Below are positions 16,743 to 25,705 of a DNA stretch of 64,000 nt, in pieces. The first letter of the stretch is position 1. Every line of letters begins with the position of its first letter. The position numbers were made by a program, and so were the translations under genes. The notes beneath the pieces are model-generated. The model was not told the DNA's origin and ran no database searches. It worked only from the letters and a program-made list of their open reading frames with translations. Origin of the DNA: JAJTCH01 sp040386195. Lineage in GTDB: Bacteria > Pseudomonadota > Alphaproteobacteria > Rickettsiales > UBA1997. The stretch spans positions 7,320-71,319 of the forward strand of contig JAZKFV010000018.1 of the NCBI GenBank assembly GCA_040386195.1, in the 5' to 3' direction.

Positions 16743-19049
16743 TTAAAAGTTAGTGCCAAAGCTGAAACGGAAAGTTTCAACGCGGTCAAAATCTTCTTTT
16801 TTAGCAACTTTAGAAAAATCCAAACGAATTGGACCAAGTGGCGAAGCCCAGCCAAAGCTGAGCCCGTATGAAGAGCGCAGCGATCCAGTATCAGCAACTA
16901 AGCTATTTCTTTTATTAATTTCATCAACGCCTTTGAGAGTTCCAATATCAGAAAATAAAGAACCACTAATGCCTAAATCTTTAGGCAAGCCCAGCGGAAA
17001 ACGAAATTCAGTAGTGCTCACATAATAGGTTTTTCCACCAATCGCATCGCCGCCTTTGAAAGTTCCATTGACCTGAGCCCGAGGTCCAATCCCAGCATAT
17101 TGGAAACCACGAAAATTATTGCCTCCCAAAAAGAAATTATCGTTACTTCTAATATCTTGCCCAACGCCATCAATAAATCCAAAACGACCTGAGAATTTGA
17201 GCACAAAATCAGTATTACCTAAAACTGGAATGTAATATCCGCCACTACCTTCATTTTTGACATATTTTCTATCGCCACCAATTCCGGCATAATCTTGCGA
17301 AAAAGTTAGATAATATCCATCTCTTGGATCCAAACGATTATCTCTTTGATCATAAAGAAAAGTTTGTCCAACGCCGGAGCTAACATATTGACCAACTAAA
17401 TTTTGAATGGCGATTGAAGCAGTGCTATCAACATTGCTAATGCTTTCACTTTTTAAGGAATAACGAATTTGATGGCTCAAATGTTCAGTGATTGAGTAAT
17501 CGCCTCTTAAAGTTCCGCCATTGGATTTTTGATCATAAACCAAAGTGTTTCTTTTGCTGAGTTGATAATTAAACAAATCAATCCCGGCGGCAATCTCTCT
17601 GCCGGCAAAATAAGGTTTGGTATAATTAATTTCATTGCTGAATCGCAAAGAAGATTTCTGAAAATTAACCCCCAACTCTTGCCCAGTTCCAAACAAATTG
17701 CGCTCTTTAAGCCCAATACTGCCAGTTGCTTTATCGACTGTTGAATAGCCAATCCCAAAATTTAATTCGCCAGTTTTTTTCTCTTTCACCTCAACTTCTA
17801 AATCGATCAGATTCGTAACATTATCCCCTTGGCCAATTCTTTTGGTATTAAATTCAACCTTATCAAAAAATCCCAGATTCTGCAGTCTCTGCTTGGAACG
17901 GTTGATTTTAGTAATGTTATAAGCATCACCTTCACGAACCCGCAATTCTCTTCGCAAAACTTCATCCATAGTTCTGGTGTTGCCCTTAATGGTGATTTGA
18001 TTGATATAAATTCGTGGCGTTTCTTCAATCACATAATCAATATCCATAATTTGCTTATCGCGATCGCGCTTCAAAACTGGCTCAATATGTGCAAAAGCAT
18101 AACCTTTTTCTGACATAATTTTGACCATCTCATCAACGGTTTCATCCAAATAATCGCCATTATAAACCTTACCTTTTTTGGTCTTGATCGCTTTATTTAA
18201 AAGGGTTTCATCAAATTTTTTAACCTTATTAACAATCTTAATTTCACCAAAATTATATTTGATCCCTTCTTCCAAAAGAAAGTTGATGAAGAATTTATCT
18301 TTGGTCGGAGCAATTTGCGCAATTGCCGACAAAACCGCAAAATCAGGATAGCCTTTAGAACCATAAAAACGGCGCAACTTTTCTTTATCAAACTCAATAC
18401 GATCAGAATCGTAGGTATCCGAGCTACTTAAAAATTTATACCATTGCGATTTTTTAGTGGTAATTTCATCGGTTAAAGCCGAGTCGGAAAAAACTTGATT
18501 GCCAATAAAAGAAATATCCGTGATTGCAGCTTTGGCGCCTTCTTTAATATCAAAAATTAAATCAACACGATTCTGATCTCTTTTAACAATCTTTGGTTCA
18601 ATTCTAGTTAAAAAGCGACCGCTTTTAATATAAATATCGTTAATTCTTTTGATATCGGTTTGCAATTTTGCTTTAGTATAAACCGCTCTTTTTTTCAGCT
18701 GAATTTCTGCTTGCAGCGCGTCATTTTCAATTTTTTTATTACCCCGAAATTCAATCTCATTAATGATCGGATTTTCTTGAACCTCAACAATCATTTGATT
18801 TTCCTGCCGATAAATTTTGGCTTCTAAAAACAATTCACTAGCAAATAATTTTTTGATTGATTGATTGATCGCCTTTTGGCTGCCTTGTTTGAGACCGTCA
18901 ATTTCTAAATAACTGTCAATGGTTTGCGGATCAACTCTTTGATTGCCTTTAATTACAATTTCTAAGCTGGATTTTTTGGCGGCAAAAACATTGGCTGGAG
19001 CAGCAATCAGAAGAAGAATGGCGAGAAAATAGAATGATAATTTTGACAT
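16743..19049 (-). CDS. bamA: Outer membrane protein assembly factor BamA
   Basis: 768 residues, full length. The signal peptide is MSKLSFYFLAILLLIAAPANVFA. Five POTRA domains follow up to about 420 (e.g. IVIKGNQRVDPQTIDSYL; ISFIGNQVFSDSAL; ITIKGNTRTMDEVLRRELRVREGDAYN). The 16-strand barrel contains the FFLGGNNFRGFQYAGIGPR (lid-lock VRGF/Y-type) segment and ends in FRFSFGTNF with a terminal Phe. It folds and inserts outer-membrane barrels such as LptD and the autotransporter here. The start directly abuts the stop of the tautomerase gene upstream, suggesting translational coupling. Confidence 0.96.
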   Translation of the reverse strand: MSKLSFYFLAILLLIAAPANVFAAKKSSLEIVIKGNQRVDPQTIDSYLEIDGLKQGSQKAINQSIKKLFASELFLEAKIYRQENQMIVEVQENPIINEIEFRGNKKIENDALQAEIQLKKRAVYTKAKLQTDIKRINDIYIKSGRFLTRIEPKIVKRDQNRVDLIFDIKEGAKAAITDISFIGNQVFSDSALTDEITTKKSQWYKFLSSSDTYDSDRIEFDKEKLRRFYGSKGYPDFAVLSAIAQIAPTKDKFFINFLLEEGIKYNFGEIKIVNKVKKFDETLLNKAIKTKKGKVYNGDYLDETVDEMVKIMSEKGYAFAHIEPVLKRDRDKQIMDIDYVIEETPRIYINQITIKGNTRTMDEVLRRELRVREGDAYNITKINRSKQRLQNLGFFDKVEFNTKRIGQGDNVTNLIDLEVEVKEKKTGELNFGIGYSTVDKATGSIGLKERNLFGTGQELGVNFQKSSLRFSNEINYTKPYFAGREIAAGIDLFNYQLSKRNTLVYDQKSNGGTLRGDYSITEHLSHQIRYSLKSESISNVDSTASIAIQNLVGQYVSSGVGQTFLYDQRDNRLDPRDGYYLTFSQDYAGIGGDRKYVKNEGSGGYYIPVLGNTDFVLKFSGRFGFIDGVGQDIRSNDNFFLGGNNFRGFQYAGIGPRAQVNGTFKGGDAIGGKTYYVSTTEFRFPLGLPKDLGISGSLFSDIGTLKGVDEINKRNSLVADTGSLRSSYGLSFGWASPLGPIRLDFSKVAKKEDFDRVETFRFSFGTNF

Positions 19050-19427
19050 CTATGAATTGGTGTTAACCACAGTTTTTTGATAAATTTCTCTTTCTATTTC
19101 AACAATATCAAGGCTTAGAGCGATTGGGTTTTTAGATAAATTATTTTCAGTTAAAAAATTACTAGCAATTTTTACAAGGTTTGCCGCCAGATTTTTTCGA
19201 ATCTCCAAACTTCTACCTTGCATAATTTTAACGGTAATATGCATAAAATCCTGCGAACCAGAACCATCGGCAACCACAGCATTAGCACAAAAAACATTGC
19301 GAGCTTTGCATTGCGAAATATCAAAATTACCTTCGTTTTTAGCAATATTTTGATTGAGCTTTAAAAGTAGAGAATCAATTTGCGGTTTGGCAATTGCAAA
19401 TGAATGTTCAATTATTGTATGGGGCAT
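19050..19427 (-). CDS. 5-carboxymethyl-2-hydroxymuconate isomerase-like tautomerase (HpcD family)
   Basis: 125 residues with the CHMI pattern: Pro2 after the initiator Met (PHTIIEHS), a central KARNVFCANAVVADGSGSQDFMHITVKIMQGRSLEIRKNLA and a C-terminal LSLDIVEI. In the tautomerase superfamily Pro2 is the general base. No homoprotocatechuate-pathway gene is visible, so the physiological substrate is unknown. It abuts bamA on the same strand. Upstream, its leader contains the CTTACGA-type heptamer repeat that also follows the pccB stop. Confidence 0.78.
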   Translation of the reverse strand: MPHTIIEHSFAIAKPQIDSLLLKLNQNIAKNEGNFDISQCKARNVFCANAVVADGSGSQDFMHITVKIMQGRSLEIRKNLAANLVKIASNFLTENNLSKNPIALSLDIVEIEREIYQKTVVNTNS

Positions 19428-19434
19428 AAAAAAT

Positions 19435-19498
19435 TAGTCGTAAGTCGTAAGTCGTAAGTCATAAGTAATTACCACTTACGACTTACGACTTACGACTA
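19435..19498 (-). repeat. Heptamer inverted repeat between pccB and the tautomerase gene
   Basis: Arms 19435-19459 and 19474-19498 are perfectly complementary over 25 bp and are built of the heptamer CTTACGA/TCGTAAG. The proximal arm ends 7 nt before the tautomerase ATG. The same heptamer occurs before coaX. Confidence 0.92.
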
Positions 19499-19500
19499 TT

Positions 19501-21036
19501 TTATAATGGTAAATTATCGTGTTTTTTCCACGGTTTTTCCACTTTTTTGTGTTTAAGAATTTGCAACATTTTGCAAATTCTTTTTCTGGTATTTTGTGGG
19601 CGAATTACTTCGTCGATAAACCCGCGCGAAGCTGCAACGAAAGGTGAAGCGAATTTTTGGCGATATTCTTCAACTCTGTCTTTGCGTCTTTGTGGGTCAG
19701 ACATATCTTCTCTAAAAATAATTTCCACCGCGCCTTCCGGGCCCATCACGGCAATTTCAGCATTTGACCAAGCGTAATTTATATCGCCTTTTAAATGTTT
19801 AGAATTCATCACAATATAAGCGCCACCATATGCTTTTCTGGCAATGACAGTGATTTTTGGAACTGTGGCTTCGGCGTAAGCGTAAAGCAATTTAGCGCCG
19901 TGGCGAATAATGCCATTATGTTCTTGATCAGTTCCAGGCAAAAATCCGGGAACGTCAACAAAAGTTAAAATTGGGATGTTAAACGCATCACAAAAACGAA
20001 TGAAGCGCGCCGCTTTTTCTGAGGCTTCAATATTCAAACAACCCGCCAAACTCATTGGTTGATTAGCGACGATACCAATAGTTTCGCCTTCCATTCGCCC
20101 AAAACCAACAATAATGTTGGTTGCGTAAGTTGGTTGGATTTCAAAAAAATCGCCTTCATCAACAATTTTTTCCACCAACTCGCTCATATCATAAGGTTGG
20201 TTGGAGTTTTCAGGAACAAGAGTGTTGAGTGAAACATCGACACGATCAAATTTATCGTCGGTGGGAATTTTTGGAACGCCAGCTTTGTTGGAAAGCGGCA
20301 AGAAATTGACCAATCTGCGAGTTTGTAAAAGCGCGTCAACATCATTTTTGAAAGTCAAATGCGCCACGCCGCTTTTGGTGGCGTGAACCTTTGCGCCGCC
20401 TAATTCTTCTTGAGTTACATTTTCGTGAGTAACAGTTTTAACCACTTCTGGGCCAGTTACAAACATGTAAGAACTGTTTTCCACCATAATGGTGAAATCT
20501 GTTAATGCCGGAGAATAAACCGCGCCACCAGCGCATGGCCCCATGATTAAAGAAATTTGTGGAATCACACCTGAAGCATCAACATTGCGTTGAAAAATCT
20601 CGCCATAACCACCAAGAGAATCAACACCTTCTTGAATTCTAGCTCCGCCCGAATCATTAATGCCAATCACCGGCGCACCAACTTGCATGGCTTTATCCAT
20701 AATTTGGCAGATTTTTTTAGCGTGAGCTTCGCCCAGCGAGCCGCCCATCACGGTGAAATCTTGGCTATAAACAAAAACCAAACGACCATTGATTGTTCCT
20801 TGTCCGGTTACAACTCCATCGCCAGCTTGTTTTTTATCACCCATACCAAAATCATGGCAACGATGCTCAACATAAAGTCCATATTCTTCAAATGAATCAG
20901 TATCAAGCAAAACTTCAACTCTTTCCCGAGCGGTTAATTTGCCTTTGGAATGTTGAATATCAATACGCTTTTGACCGCCGCCCATTCTGGCTTCTTCTCT
21001 TTTGGAAGCTAGTTTTGATACATTTAATGATGACAT
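19501..21036 (-). CDS. pccB: Propionyl-CoA carboxylase beta subunit
   Basis: 511 residues from the ATG at 21036; a TTG at 21102 would add 22 unmatched residues. This is the biotin-dependent carboxyltransferase subunit making methylmalonyl-CoA from propionyl-CoA. N-terminal carboxyltransferase half: GKLTARERVEVLLD, GGSLGEAHAKKICQIMDKAM, GARIQEGVDSLGGYGEIF and GPCAGGAVYSPALTDF. C-terminal half: PTYATNIIVGFGRMEG and DVPGFLPGTDQEHNGIIRHGAKLLYAYAEATVPK...RKAYGGAYIVM. The alpha (biotin carboxylase) subunit is not in the window. Related acyl-CoA carboxylases are possible, but the sequence is closest to PccB of alphaproteobacteria. Confidence 0.93.
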   Translation of the reverse strand: MSSLNVSKLASKREEARMGGGQKRIDIQHSKGKLTARERVEVLLDTDSFEEYGLYVEHRCHDFGMGDKKQAGDGVVTGQGTINGRLVFVYSQDFTVMGGSLGEAHAKKICQIMDKAMQVGAPVIGINDSGGARIQEGVDSLGGYGEIFQRNVDASGVIPQISLIMGPCAGGAVYSPALTDFTIMVENSSYMFVTGPEVVKTVTHENVTQEELGGAKVHATKSGVAHLTFKNDVDALLQTRRLVNFLPLSNKAGVPKIPTDDKFDRVDVSLNTLVPENSNQPYDMSELVEKIVDEGDFFEIQPTYATNIIVGFGRMEGETIGIVANQPMSLAGCLNIEASEKAARFIRFCDAFNIPILTFVDVPGFLPGTDQEHNGIIRHGAKLLYAYAEATVPKITVIARKAYGGAYIVMNSKHLKGDINYAWSNAEIAVMGPEGAVEIIFREDMSDPQRRKDRVEEYRQKFASPFVAASRGFIDEVIRPQNTRKRICKMLQILKHKKVEKPWKKHDNLPL

Positions 21037-21110
21037 AAGTGATTGTTGATTAGAGATTGGATTTTCGATGGGAAATGTTATTGTCTTTTTCCTTGAAGAC
21101 AAGAATTTTC

Positions 21111-21139
21111 TTGATTTTTTGGACGCCGTGATATTAAAT
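21111..21139 (+). promoter_or_regulatory. Candidate promoter of tRNA-Arg(UCU)
   Basis: TTGATT (21111-21116), a 17-nt spacer and TTAAAT (21134-21139), ending 17 nt before the mature tRNA 5' end. Seen by eye. Confidence 0.45.
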
Positions 21140-21156
21140 GCCCGCTCTTGTTTTTC

Positions 21157-21233
21157 GTGCCCTTAGCTCAGCTGGATAGAGCAACAGCCTTCTAAGCTGT
21201 AGGTCAGACGTTCGAATCGTCTAGGGCACACCA
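21157..21233 (+). tRNA. tRNA-Arg (anticodon TCT)
   Basis: 77 nt with encoded CCA. The acceptor pairs GTGCCCT/AGGGCAC. The D arm GCTC...GAGC, anticodon arm ACAGC-CTTCTAA-GCTGT (TCT at loop positions 3-5, reads AGA) and T arm AGACG-TTCGAAT-CGTCT are all intact. Confidence 0.97.
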
Positions 21234-21257
21234 TCCGCTTACGCTGCGCTACAGCGC
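21234..21257 (+). repeat. Shared trailer after tRNA-Arg(UCU)
   Basis: 24 bp following the CCA match the trailer of tRNA-Arg(CCU) at 62740-62763 with two mismatches. It includes GCGC-TACA-GCGC, a small stem. It could be a processing or termination signal, or a trace of tRNA-targeted insertion. Confidence 0.7.
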
Positions 21258-21264
21258 GATTCGA

Positions 21265-23070
21265 TTAGTTCAAATTCTCTTTTGCCTTCCGGCTTAGTTC
21301 TACATTCAATTCTTTTAACTGTCTTTCCGAAACATTGGCTGGGGCGTTCATCATTAGGTCTTGGGCTTTGCCGTTCATTGGGAAAGGGATGATTTCGCGG
21401 ATGTTTGGTTCGTCGGCTAAAAGCATAATAATGCGATCAATTCCCGGAGCGATTCCGCCATGGGGTGGTGCGCCGTATTTGAAAGCGTTTAACATAGCGC
21501 CGAATTGTTTTTCAACCACTTCTTTTCCATAGCCAGCAATTTCAAAAGCGCGATACATAATTTCGGGTTTGTGATTACGAATTGCGCCAGATGAAAGTTC
21601 CACACCGTTACAAACTACATCATATTGAAAGGCGTTGATAGTGAGTGGATCTTGTGAATTCAAGGCTTCTAAGCCACCTTGCGGCATTGAAAATGGGTTG
21701 TGAGAAAATTCTGGTTTGCCGGTGTCTTCGTTTAATTCATACATTGGAAAATCAGTAATCCAGCAGAATTTATAAACGCCTTCTTCAATCAATCCCAAAT
21801 CTTGACCAAGTTTAATTCGAACCAAGCCAGCGATTTTAGCGGCTTCTGAGGTTTTTCCGCAAGAGAAGAAAACCGCATCGCCATTATTCAAGCCAGCAAT
21901 TTGTTTTAACTGCGCCAGTTTTTCTGCTGATAAAAATTTAGCAATCGGGCCTTTAGCTTCACCATTTTCATCGAAAATAATATAAGCCAAACCTTTGGCG
22001 CCATTTTGCTGTGCAAATTCAATTGTTTTGTCAAAAAATGATCTTGGTTGCGCTGCGCATTTTGGTGCTGGAATAGCGCGGATTATAGAGCCAGAAGCAA
22101 TTGCGTTAGTGAAAATTGAAAAGCCTGAACCAACAAAAATATCGCTAGCTTCGGAAATTATAATTGGATTTCTTAAATCTGGTTTGTCGATTCCATATTT
22201 TAAAATCGCATCTTTATAAGTTATGTGCGGGAAGTTTTCCCCAACGCCATTATCTGCAACTTTTTTACAACCAAACTTTTCAAAAACTTTTTTCATCAAC
22301 GGCTCAACCACGCCAAACACATCTTCCTGAGTTGCGAACGACATTTCTAAATCGAGCTGATAAAATTCCGGCGCGCGATCGGCGCGTAAATCTTCATCAC
22401 GAAAACACGGCGCAATTTGGAAATAACGGTTAAAACCCGAAACCATTAAAAGCTGCTTGAATTGTTGTGGAGCTTGGGGCAGGGCGTAGAATTTTCCGGG
22501 ATGCAAACGAGCTGGAACTAAATAATCTCTGGCGCCTTCTGGTGATGAGGCAGTTAGAATTGGGGTTTGAATTTCCAGAAAATCCATCTTGGTCATTTCA
22601 GCTCTGATAAAGCTAATTACCTGGCTGCGTAAGATTATATTATTGTGAACTTTTTCACGGCGTAAATCCAAAAAGCGAAATTTCAAACGGATTTCTTCCG
22701 GATAAGATTCGCCTTTATCGTTGATTGGAAAAGGAATTTGTTCGGCGAGTGATTCAATATTTAACTCAGAAATTTTAATTTCAATTTCGCCAGTTTTGAT
22801 ATTGGCATTGACTGCTTCAGCATCTCTAGCAACAACATTGCCAATAATTGTAATTACTGATTCAAGCTTAATGCTGGCGATTTGATCAATGTTTAAGCCA
22901 GTATTCGCGCTGTCAATCACGCATTGAGTAATTCCAAAATGATCTCTTAAATCAATAAAAATTAAACTGCCATGATCGCGTTTAGAATGAACCCAGCCGG
23001 ATAATTTAACGATTTGGTTGATATTTAATTTAGTCAATTCGCCACAATTATGGCTGCGATATTTGTGCAT
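21265..23070 (-). CDS. aspS: Aspartyl-tRNA synthetase (probably also charges tRNA-Asn)
   Basis: 601 residues, bacterial class IIb AspRS. An N-terminal OB fold (LSGWVHSKRDHGSLIFIDLRDHFGITQCV) is followed by motif 2 (FRDEDLRADRAPEFYQLDLEMSF), the bacterial GAD insertion and motif 3 (GGIAPGIDRIIMLL). Because gatA is present in the window and no AsnRS is seen, the enzyme probably aspartylates both tRNA-Asp and tRNA-Asn, with GatCAB amidating the latter; that is inference. It stands alone between tRNA-Arg and virB3. Confidence 0.96.
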   Translation of the reverse strand: MHKYRSHNCGELTKLNINQIVKLSGWVHSKRDHGSLIFIDLRDHFGITQCVIDSANTGLNIDQIASIKLESVITIIGNVVARDAEAVNANIKTGEIEIKISELNIESLAEQIPFPINDKGESYPEEIRLKFRFLDLRREKVHNNIILRSQVISFIRAEMTKMDFLEIQTPILTASSPEGARDYLVPARLHPGKFYALPQAPQQFKQLLMVSGFNRYFQIAPCFRDEDLRADRAPEFYQLDLEMSFATQEDVFGVVEPLMKKVFEKFGCKKVADNGVGENFPHITYKDAILKYGIDKPDLRNPIIISEASDIFVGSGFSIFTNAIASGSIIRAIPAPKCAAQPRSFFDKTIEFAQQNGAKGLAYIIFDENGEAKGPIAKFLSAEKLAQLKQIAGLNNGDAVFFSCGKTSEAAKIAGLVRIKLGQDLGLIEEGVYKFCWITDFPMYELNEDTGKPEFSHNPFSMPQGGLEALNSQDPLTINAFQYDVVCNGVELSSGAIRNHKPEIMYRAFEIAGYGKEVVEKQFGAMLNAFKYGAPPHGGIAPGIDRIIMLLADEPNIREIIPFPMNGKAQDLMMNAPANVSERQLKELNVELSRKAKENLN

Positions 23071-23090
23071 TTTGGAGATTTAAAAATTAA

Positions 23091-23156
23091 TGTCATCCTT
23101 AAGCGTAGCGAAGGATCTCATTATATTGGAAGAGATCCTTCGCTACACTGATGACA
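23091..23156. repeat. Dispersed palindromic repeat, copy C
   Basis: TGTCATCCTTAAGCGTAGCGAAGGATCTC pairs with GAGATCCTTCGCTACACTGATGACA around a short centre. Given in two arms: 23091-23119 and 23132-23156. It lies between the virB3 stop and the aspS start. Confidence 0.88.
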
Positions 23157-23165
23157 AGTTAGTTG

Positions 23166-23462
23166 TTAATAAACATCATAAGAGTTAGTGCCGCCGTGAT
23201 ACATACGGTTGCGGCAGATGCGGCATTTGGAATTGCGGATTAAAAATAATTCCATCGCTCTGGGCTCTTTTAAACAAAGGAGCCAAAACATTCCATGCAC
23301 CGCTGGCAAAATCACTAAAAGGTAAATGAACTTGCTAGTAATAATAAAAGCCATCAACGAGATCATCAGATTGAGAGTTGCTAATGTATAGCTTACTCCA
23401 AAAAGCATTGGTGGTCTTGTCAACCCAAGAAATAAGGAGTCGGTGCCAATTGATCCGGACAT
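23166..23462 (-). CDS. virB3: Type IV secretion system protein VirB3
   Basis: 98 residues. The N terminus DSLFLGLTRPPMLFGVSY matches the VirB3/TrbD signature (D-x-L-F-x-G-L-T-R-P). Hydrophobic segments follow at about 24-60 (ATLNLMISLMAFIITSKFIYLLVILPAVHGMFWLL). VirB3 is a short inner-membrane protein that works with VirB4. The C-terminal CRICRNRMYHGG is also seen in rickettsial-type VirB3 proteins, as I recall them. In most Rickettsiales virB3 directly precedes virB4; here virB4 lies 10 kb away on the other strand. The start codon is preceded by a heptamer leader. Confidence 0.88.
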   Translation of the reverse strand: MSGSIGTDSLFLGLTRPPMLFGVSYTLATLNLMISLMAFIITSKFIYLLVILPAVHGMFWLLCLKEPRAMELFLIRNSKCRICRNRMYHGGTNSYDVY

Positions 23463-23468
23463 AAGCAG

Positions 23469-23612
23469 TAATGATTAATGGTTAATTGTTAATGATTAAT
23501 TAAGGATTTTAAAATTGACAATTGGAATGCGGCAAAATATAAACTGCCATCCCTAATTAAGTCAATGCTTAGTTCACAACATTAATCATTAACCATTAAC
23601 CATTAATCATTA
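23469..23612. repeat. Heptamer arms bracketing the virB3/aspC divergent promoter region
   Basis: Arms 23469-23500 and 23581-23612 (32 bp each, one mismatch) are inverted copies made of TTAATCA/TTAACCA heptamers. One arm ends 6 nt before the virB3 ATG, the other 5 nt before the aspC ATG, so both genes have nearly the same leader. The 80-nt centre carries the aspC promoter. Confidence 0.92.
23515..23543 (+). promoter_or_regulatory. Promoter of aspC
   Basis: TTGACA (23515-23520), 17-nt spacer, TATAAA (23538-23543): the best consensus promoter in the window. A start near 23550 would place only the proximal heptamer arm in the aspC mRNA. Confidence 0.65.
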
Positions 23613-23617
23613 TTTCT

Positions 23618-24823
23618 ATGTCTTTTCTCGCAAAAAATTTAGCCAACATTAAACCTTCACCAACAATTGCCGTTAGCATGAAAGCTGCGGAATTAAAAGC
23701 GCAGGGCAAAGATATTATTAGCCTTGGAATGGGCGAGCCGGATTTTGATACTCCTGATAATATTAAAGAAGCGGGCATTGCTGCAATTAGAAAAGGCGAT
23801 ACTAAATATACTGCGGTTGATGGAACTGCTTCTTTGAAAAAAGCCATCATTGCCAAGCTAAAAAGAGACAATGGTTTAGAATATAATGCCAATCAAATCA
23901 TGGTTTCAACTGGTGCAAAACAGGTGATTTATAACGCTTTAATGGCAACTTTAAATCCTGGTGACGAAGTTATAATTCCAGCTCCATATTGGGTTTCTTA
24001 TCCAGATATGGTTTTGCTTGGGCAGGGCGTTCCGGTTGTAGTTGAAGGATCAGCGCAAAATAATTTCAAAATTTTGCCAGCGGATTTGCAAAGAGCAATC
24101 ACTCCAAAAACCAAATGGATAATTCTAAATTCACCAAGCAATCCAACTGGCGGATGCTATACTGCAGAAGATTTAAGAGGTCTTGCCGATGTTTTATTAA
24201 AGCATCCACAAGTTCACATTATGTCTGACGATATTTATGAATATTTAATTTTCGACGGTTTGAAATTTGCCAATATCGCTGAAATTGAACCAAAATTAAA
24301 AGATCGCACTTTGGTGGTCAATGGCGTTTCTAAAGCTTATTCAATGACTGGCTGGAGAATTGGCTATGGCGCTGGTGATGTAAATTTGATTAAAGCAATG
24401 TCAATGATTCAATCCCAAAGCACTTCGGCAACAACTTCCATAGGTCAAGCTGCAGCAGTTGAGGCAATGAATGGCGATCAAAGTTATGTGGTTAATTCCA
24501 ACAAAATTTTCCAAACCCGCCGCGATATGGTGGTCAAAATGTTAAATGAAATTGACGGAATTGATTGCAATAATCCCAACGGCGCATTCTATGTTTTCCC
24601 ATCTTGTGCCGGTTTATTTGGCAAAAAAACTCCGGATGGAAAAATCATTAAAGATTCTAACGATTTCGCCAGCTATTTATTGGAAGACGCTTTAGTTGCG
24701 GTTGTTCCGGGAATTGCTTTTGGCACTGAAGGATTTTTTAGAATTTCCTACGCTGCTTCAGAAGAGTTTTTGAATAATGCGATGCAAAGAATCGCAACTG
24801 CCTGTGGGCAGTTGCAGTCATAA
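23618..24823 (+). CDS. aspC: Aspartate aminotransferase
   Basis: 401 residues, fold-I PLP enzyme of subgroup I-gamma as in alphaproteobacteria and Thermus. It interconverts aspartate and oxaloacetate with 2-oxoglutarate/glutamate. The PLP lysine is about K239 in VNGVSKAYSMTGWRIGY. The N-terminal SLGMGEPDFDTPDNIKEAG and NSPSNPTGGCYT are typical. Some members also accept prephenate. It is driven by its own promoter, and its stop codon falls inside the heptamer hairpin before coaX. Confidence 0.94.
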   Translation: MSFLAKNLANIKPSPTIAVSMKAAELKAQGKDIISLGMGEPDFDTPDNIKEAGIAAIRKGDTKYTAVDGTASLKKAIIAKLKRDNGLEYNANQIMVSTGAKQVIYNALMATLNPGDEVIIPAPYWVSYPDMVLLGQGVPVVVEGSAQNNFKILPADLQRAITPKTKWIILNSPSNPTGGCYTAEDLRGLADVLLKHPQVHIMSDDIYEYLIFDGLKFANIAEIEPKLKDRTLVVNGVSKAYSMTGWRIGYGAGDVNLIKAMSMIQSQSTSATTSIGQAAAVEAMNGDQSYVVNSNKIFQTRRDMVVKMLNEIDGIDCNNPNGAFYVFPSCAGLFGKKTPDGKIIKDSNDFASYLLEDALVAVVPGIAFGTEGFFRISYAASEEFLNNAMQRIATACGQLQS

Positions 24824-24890
24824 GTCGTAAGTCGTAAGTCGTAAGTCAAACCGATCTCGGAGCAACTTACGACTTACGACTTACGACTTA
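24821..24890 (+). repeat. Heptamer inverted repeat between aspC and coaX
   Basis: Arms 24821-24846 and 24865-24890 are perfectly complementary over 26 bp, built of the heptamer CTTACGA as before the tautomerase gene. Degenerate heptamers (CTTACAA, CTAACAA) continue almost to the coaX ATG. The aspC TAA is the first codon of the repeat. Confidence 0.93.
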
Positions 24891-24909
24891 CAACTAACAA
24901 CTAAAATCT

Positions 24910-25668
24910 ATGCTTTTAGCAATCGATATAGGCAATACCAACATTGTGCTTGGGTTGTTTGTGGGTGAAAAATTGATCCACAAATTTCGCCTCGAAACCA
25001 ACAGCCAAAAATCAGAAGAAGATTACGCAATTGATATTGTTGAGTTGTTTTTGAACAGCAAAATTGATTGTTTAAAAATCGCTTCCGTGGTCATTGCATC
25101 CGTAGTTCCAAACCTTACCAATATTATCGAAAAAGCCGTTAAAAAATTCTATAATGGCGATGCTTTAGTGGTTGGCAAAAATCTCAAATTAAATATTGAA
25201 ATTGCCATCAAAAACAAACAAGAAGTTGGTTTTGATCGCTTGATCAACGCTATTGCCGGCTATAAAAAATTTGGTGGCAATTTAATTATCATTGATTTTG
25301 GCACAGCAACAACTTTTGATGTAGTGGGCACCAATGGCGAATATCTTGGCGGCGTGATTGCTCCGGGAGTGAATCTTTCCATCAAAGCTTTGCATGATAT
25401 GACTGCGCAATTACCAAAAATTCAAGTTAAAGCCCAAAAAAATGTCATCGGCAAATCCACCGTTGAAGCAATGAATTCAGGCATTTATTTTGGTTATATC
25501 AGTTTAGCGGAAGGATTAATTGCTAAAATTAAAGCTGAGTATGGTAATGAAATGCAAGTCATAATTACTGGCGGATTATCAACACTTTTTGGTGCCGCTC
25601 TAACAAATAAAGATCATATTCAACCTGATTTAACATTGGAGGGATTGAGGCTAGCGGCGCTAGTTTAA
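24910..25668 (+). CDS. coaX: Type III pantothenate kinase
   Basis: 252 residues, ASKHA fold. It phosphorylates pantothenate, the first step to coenzyme A; type III enzymes are not feedback-inhibited by CoA. Phosphate 1 motif: LAIDIGNTNIVLGLF (3-17). Further motifs: VGFDRLINAIAGYKKFGGNLIIIDFGTATTFDVV and GGVIAPGVNLSIKALHDMTAQLP. All catalytic regions look intact. It is preceded by a heptamer hairpin and followed by a toxin-like gene. Confidence 0.95.
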   Translation: MLLAIDIGNTNIVLGLFVGEKLIHKFRLETNSQKSEEDYAIDIVELFLNSKIDCLKIASVVIASVVPNLTNIIEKAVKKFYNGDALVVGKNLKLNIEIAIKNKQEVGFDRLINAIAGYKKFGGNLIIIDFGTATTFDVVGTNGEYLGGVIAPGVNLSIKALHDMTAQLPKIQVKAQKNVIGKSTVEAMNSGIYFGYISLAEGLIAKIKAEYGNEMQVIITGGLSTLFGAALTNKDHIQPDLTLEGLRLAALV

Positions 25669-25705
25669 TTATCGTTTTTTAATCACCACTTAAATTACAA
25701 CAAAA

